NCBI GenBank assembly: GCA_900555345.1
Contig: USKS01000055.1
Span: 1-7,963 of the forward strand
Length of the DNA: 7,963 bases
Source: an uncultured Eubacteriales bacterium
Lineage (GTDB): Bacteria > Bacillota_A > Clostridia > Oscillospirales > CAG-272
Reading direction: 5' to 3'
The stretch's first letter is position 1. The number at the start of each line of letters is the position of its first letter. The notes under the pieces were generated by a model. The model saw only the letters and a program-made list of their open reading frames with translations. It did no database searches and had not been told where the DNA came from. A program made the translations under genes and the position numbers. Shown here piece by piece: positions 5,789-7,963 of the stretch.

Positions 5789-6991
5789 TCAGTCAAGCCC
5801 GACGTATGCACCGTTCTTGATTACCATGCCCTTGGGGGACTTGGAGACCGCGCCGGTATTGTCCCATGTCATGCCGTCTCCTGTCAGACCGTCAAACTTG
5901 AAGTCTGCGGAGGTGAACTTCGCCATGAGGATGTCGCAGAGCTCGCTTGCGGAAATATCGGTGGAGATATCCTCGTCCTTGAGCGCGTCATATATTGCCC
6001 AGATGCAGTCGTAAGCGTCTGCCGCGAACTGGTTGGGAATCTCGCCGTACTTCTCTTTGTATTTTGCAACAAACTTTGAGGTTGCATCGTCGTCGGCATC
6101 TGCATTGAAGGGAGTCAGAAGGATAACTCCCTCGGCAAGGGATTTGTCAAAGCCCTCCAGCGTGAGAATACCGTCCATACCGTCAACGCCGAACCATGTG
6201 GGCTTGTAGCCTATGGCATTCGCCTGAATAAATATCATGGAGGCTGCCTCATAGTACATGGGCAGGAATACGAGATCCGCGCCGGCTTTCTTTGCGTCCG
6301 CGATCTGCACGGAGAAGTCCGTTGATGTATCGTCCGTAAAAGTGGAAACGGATACTATATTAATACCCAGCTTGTCAGCCTCTGCCGCAAAGCTGTTGTA
6401 GATACCGGTGGAGTATACATCGTCATTTTTGTAAATAACGGCAACCTTTGTGCCGAGCTGTTTTTCGGAAATGTATTCTGCAGACGCAGAGCCCTGGTTG
6501 GGGTCAACAAAGCACATCTGGAACACGCAGTCCTTACGCTCTATCTCCACCGTGCCGGTGAGAGGGTTCGCAACGCCGCCGATGACATCTGTAGATGATG
6601 CGGAGGGGGTGAGATAGAAGATGTGGTCATTTGCAGCCTCTGCGGAGGTGGCAACTGCGGGCTTGGAGGTCACGGAGCCGAGAGAGATCTGCATGCCCCA
6701 GTCCTTCAGAGTATTGTATGCGGTGCCGGATTTTTCGGGGTCGTGTACGTCGTCCTCGTAGCGAAGGTCGAACTGAAGACCGCCGAGAGCGTTGACTTCG
6801 TCAACAGCTATCTGTGCACCGTTCTTTGCTGCGCTGCCGTAGATCGCGGCGCCGCCCGTGAGAGGGCCTATCCCGCCGATCTTTATAGCCTCTTTTCCGC
6901 TGTCCTTATCAGATGCAGAGCCGCAGGCTGCAAGGCTCAGTACCGCCATCACTGCGGCAAGCACGAGTGCAATTATCTTTTTTGTTTTCAT
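5789..6991 (-). CDS. livJ: Branched-chain amino acid ABC transporter substrate-binding lipoprotein
   Basis: Extracytoplasmic binding protein, 400 residues, that captures substrate and delivers it to LivHM. The N-terminus has a lysine-rich start, a hydrophobic stretch (6-20) and a lipobox LAAC with Cys23 as the predicted lipid-anchored first residue, followed by a Ser/Asp-rich linker. The mature part shows the type I periplasmic-binding fold of the LivJ family: KIGGIGPLTGGAAIYG (37-52), the DDVHDPEKS segment (80-88), a Ser/Thr-rich pocket region LTPSASST (127-134), and VAVIYKNDDVYSTG (183-196) at the second lobe. Branched-chain amino acids are the family default, but homologues bind other amino acids, amides or aromatic compounds, so the ligand is not proven. 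The ribosome-binding site is weak (AGG nine bases before the ATG). First gene of the operon. Confidence 0.93.
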   Translation of the reverse strand: MKTKKIIALVLAAVMAVLSLAACGSASDKDSGKEAIKIGGIGPLTGGAAIYGSAAKNGAQIAVDEVNALGGLQFDLRYEDDVHDPEKSGTAYNTLKDWGMQISLGSVTSKPAVATSAEAANDHIFYLTPSASSTDVIGGVANPLTGTVEIERKDCVFQMCFVDPNQGSASAEYISEKQLGTKVAVIYKNDDVYSTGIYNSFAAEADKLGINIVSVSTFTDDTSTDFSVQIADAKKAGADLVFLPMYYEAASMIFIQANAIGYKPTWFGVDGMDGILTLEGFDKSLAEGVILLTPFNADADDDATSKFVAKYKEKYGEIPNQFAADAYDCIWAIYDALKDEDISTDISASELCDILMAKFTSADFKFDGLTGDGMTWDNTGAVSKSPKGMVIKNGAYVGLD

Positions 6992-7119
6992 TTTTTATTA
7001 CCTAAGCCTTTCTCCGGCAACGCCTGCCGGAATTTTGTAAATTATCAAAACGGTTGTGCCGCGCCTGTACCGTCCTCCGGGACTTTCAAAATACAAATCC
7101 GCATTTTATTCCGTTTGAT
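6992..7119 (-). promoter_or_regulatory. livJ leader with several hairpins
   Basis: About 128 nt separate the predicted start of transcription from the livJ ATG. Three stems can be drawn: GTCC/GGAC (7083-7080 with 7075-7072), ACGGT/ACCGT (7073-7069 with 7054-7050) and TTCCGGCA/TGCCGGAG (about 7032-7025 with 7019-7012). The first two share bases 7072-7073 and exclude each other. The third sits just upstream of the weak ribosome-binding site. A small AATTT-TGT-AAATT dyad lies at 7031-7043. No known riboswitch or T-box core was recognised. Confidence 0.4.
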
Positions 7120-7125
7120 GAAATA

Positions 7126-7154
7126 ATTATACATACAATATACGATAATTGCAA
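7126..7154 (-). promoter_or_regulatory. livJ promoter
   Basis: On the minus strand TTGCAA (7154-7149) and a perfect TATAAT (7131-7126) are separated by 17 bp. The predicted start is near 7119. The -35 box lies inside a TGCAATA-N4-TATTGCA dyad, so a regulator bound there would compete with RNA polymerase. Confidence 0.8.
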
Positions 7155-7167
7155 TAGATATATTGCA
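7150..7167. promoter_or_regulatory. Operator-like dyad on the livJ -35 box
   Basis: TGCAATA (7150-7156) and TATTGCA (7161-7167) are perfect 7-bp half sites separated by GATA. Most of the -35 hexamer is covered by the left arm. The position is that of a repressor operator; the regulator is unknown. Confidence 0.5.
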
Positions 7168-7209
7168 CAAATATGAACCTTATTTATGGATTTGTTGCAC
7201 GAATACGAA
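7163..7209. repeat. 32-bp-spaced direct repeat upstream of livJ
   Basis: TTGCACAAATATGAA (7163-7177) and TTGCACGAATACGAA (7195-7209) match at 13 of 15 positions and start 32 bp apart, close to three helical turns. Relative to the livJ start they lie at about -44 to -58 and -76 to -90, positions typical for an activator. The first copy overlaps the operator-like dyad by five bases. The rest of the AT-rich stretch up to 7327 holds only small dyads, such as AATACG/CGTATT (7202-7207, 7219-7224) and GAATA/TATTC (7272-7276, 7287-7291). Confidence 0.5.
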
Positions 7210-7327
7210 AAACGATGGCGTATTACAGCTTAATTTGAAAAAAGCAGAAGGCATAAATTCATTCGAGGTTTGAATAAACTAATAAATATTCATTTTTCGC
7301 GCTTCGACAAAAAAGTGTCATTCGCTA

Positions 7328-7356
7328 TTGTAAACGGCGCGTCAATAATGTAAAAT
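7328..7356 (+). promoter_or_regulatory. Promoter of the phosphoribosyltransferase-like gene
   Basis: TTGTAA (7328-7333) and TAAAAT (7351-7356) are separated by 17 bp. The predicted start is near 7363, giving a leader of about 66 nt. The element ACAAAAAAGTG (7307-7317) ends 10 bp upstream of the -35 box, the same arrangement as at rpsO. Confidence 0.7.
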
Positions 7357-7428
7357 AATATACAGAAAGAATACGGCGACCCAATACGGGAATTTTAGAA
7401 AAACAAGCCGAGAGGCGAAGGAGGACAT

Positions 7429-7963
7429 ATGCCCATTAACATGGTAAAGCTGCCCACAAGCAGAAAAGATCTGTATTTCCGAGTTGCAAAGGGACATTTT
7501 GCCACAAGCCGCAGCCATACGAATTATTATATCGACATCACGGTGCAGAAGACCCGCCTTTCCGAGGCGACCGCGCTGGCGCAGGAGTTTGTTGAGATGT
7601 ACCGCTACAAGGCGCCCGTTGACACGATCCTGTGTCTGGACGGCACCGAGGTTATCGGCACATGCATTGCGAACGAGATGACACGAATGGAGCTTGCAAA
7701 CATGAACCTGCATCAGACGGTGTATATCGTCACGCCGGAGCACACCTCCGGCAGCCAGCTCATATTCCGCGAAAACATACTGCCCATGATAAAGGGCAAG
7801 AACGTTCTCATTCTTGCCGCTTCCGTTGTCACGGGATTTACCGCCCGCGGCGCAATTGAGGCGGTAAAGTATTATGACGGAAATATATCGGGTATCGCGG
7901 CGGTGTTCTCGACCGAGACCGAGTGCGAGGGTTATCCCATAACGTCCGTATTCAATCCCAAGG
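7429..7963 (+). CDS. Phosphoribosyltransferase-like protein (orotate PRTase-like), partial
   Basis: An open frame starts at ATG 7429 and runs off the window end after 178 codons, so the C-terminus is missing. AAGGAGG (7418-7424) lies four bases before the ATG. The layout suggests a type I phosphoribosyltransferase of the orotate or regulatory type. Hydrophobic strands PVDTILCLDGTEV (63-75) and QTVYIVTPEHTSG (96-108) are followed by KGKNVLILAASVVTGFTARGA (122-142), which occupies the place of the PRPP-binding loop. In active enzymes that loop normally reads V-L-I-V-D-D/E-x-x-x-T/S-G-x-T; here the acidic pair is replaced by A130-A131 while T135, G136 and T138 remain. The protein may therefore have lost or changed catalysis, or act as a regulator. 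The assignment rests on this one motif and the overall pattern. It has its own promoter, divergent from livJ. Confidence 0.7.
   Translation, partial: MPINMVKLPTSRKDLYFRVAKGHFATSRSHTNYYIDITVQKTRLSEATALAQEFVEMYRYKAPVDTILCLDGTEVIGTCIANEMTRMELANMNLHQTVYIVTPEHTSGSQLIFRENILPMIKGKNVLILAASVVTGFTARGAIEAVKYYDGNISGIAAVFSTETECEGYPITSVFNPK

Noticed and set aside
7050..7083. T-box-like sequence GGACGGTACAGGCGCGG in the livJ leader
   Set aside because: It lacks the T-box core AGGGTGGNACCGCG, there is no specifier domain, and no terminator follows. The resemblance is superficial.
7388..7402. CodY-like box GAATTTTAGAAAAAC before the phosphoribosyltransferase-like gene
   Set aside because: About five of fifteen positions differ from AATTTTCWGAAAATT, no better than expected in AT-rich DNA. 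A similar weak match in the livJ leader (7031-7045) was set aside for the same reason.

Overview
The window looks like a chromosomal segment of a Gram-positive, Clostridia-type bacterium (Bacillota). The base composition is roughly balanced. Promoters are close to the sigma-A consensus, Shine-Dalgarno sequences are GAGGTG or AAGGAGG-like, TTG starts seem to be used, and the solute-binding protein carries a lipoprotein signal. The 88-residue ribosomal protein S15 fits the same picture. This assignment is an inference from style; there is no rRNA gene or other taxonomic marker to confirm it.

Layout from left to right. (1) 1-494: rpsO (S15) on the minus strand, with its own promoter, a leader of about 106 nt and a strong hairpin terminator at the window edge. 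(2) 608-1746: a single plus-strand Gfo/Idh/MocA-type NAD(P)-dependent oxidoreductase, divergent from rpsO. Its promoter carries a 14-bp perfect inverted repeat. (3) 1747-2032: a convergent intergenic region with three stem-loops, the last being a strong bidirectional terminator. (4) 2033-6991: a complete minus-strand livJ-livH-livM-livG-livF operon for a branched-chain amino acid type ABC importer. A hairpin between livJ and livH probably lowers expression of the membrane and ATPase genes relative to the binding protein. (5) 6992-7428: an AT-rich divergent regulatory region with two promoters, an operator-like dyad on the livJ -35 box and a 32-bp-spaced direct repeat. (6) 7429 to the end: the first 178 residues of a plus-strand protein related to type I phosphoribosyltransferases whose PRPP loop lacks the usual acidic pair.

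The transporter parts work together as follows. The lipoprotein LivJ captures substrate outside the membrane, LivH and LivM form the channel, and the ATPases LivG and LivF drive import. The two flanking plus-strand genes have their own promoters and no visible functional tie to the transporter.

Most of the window is ordinary core or transport DNA. I found no defence system, mobile element, CRISPR array or tRNA. The observations most worth checking are regulatory: the paired arms around the oxidoreductase -10 box, the repeat and dyad upstream of livJ, an 11-mer at identical spacing upstream of two promoters, and the degenerate PRPP loop of the last gene.
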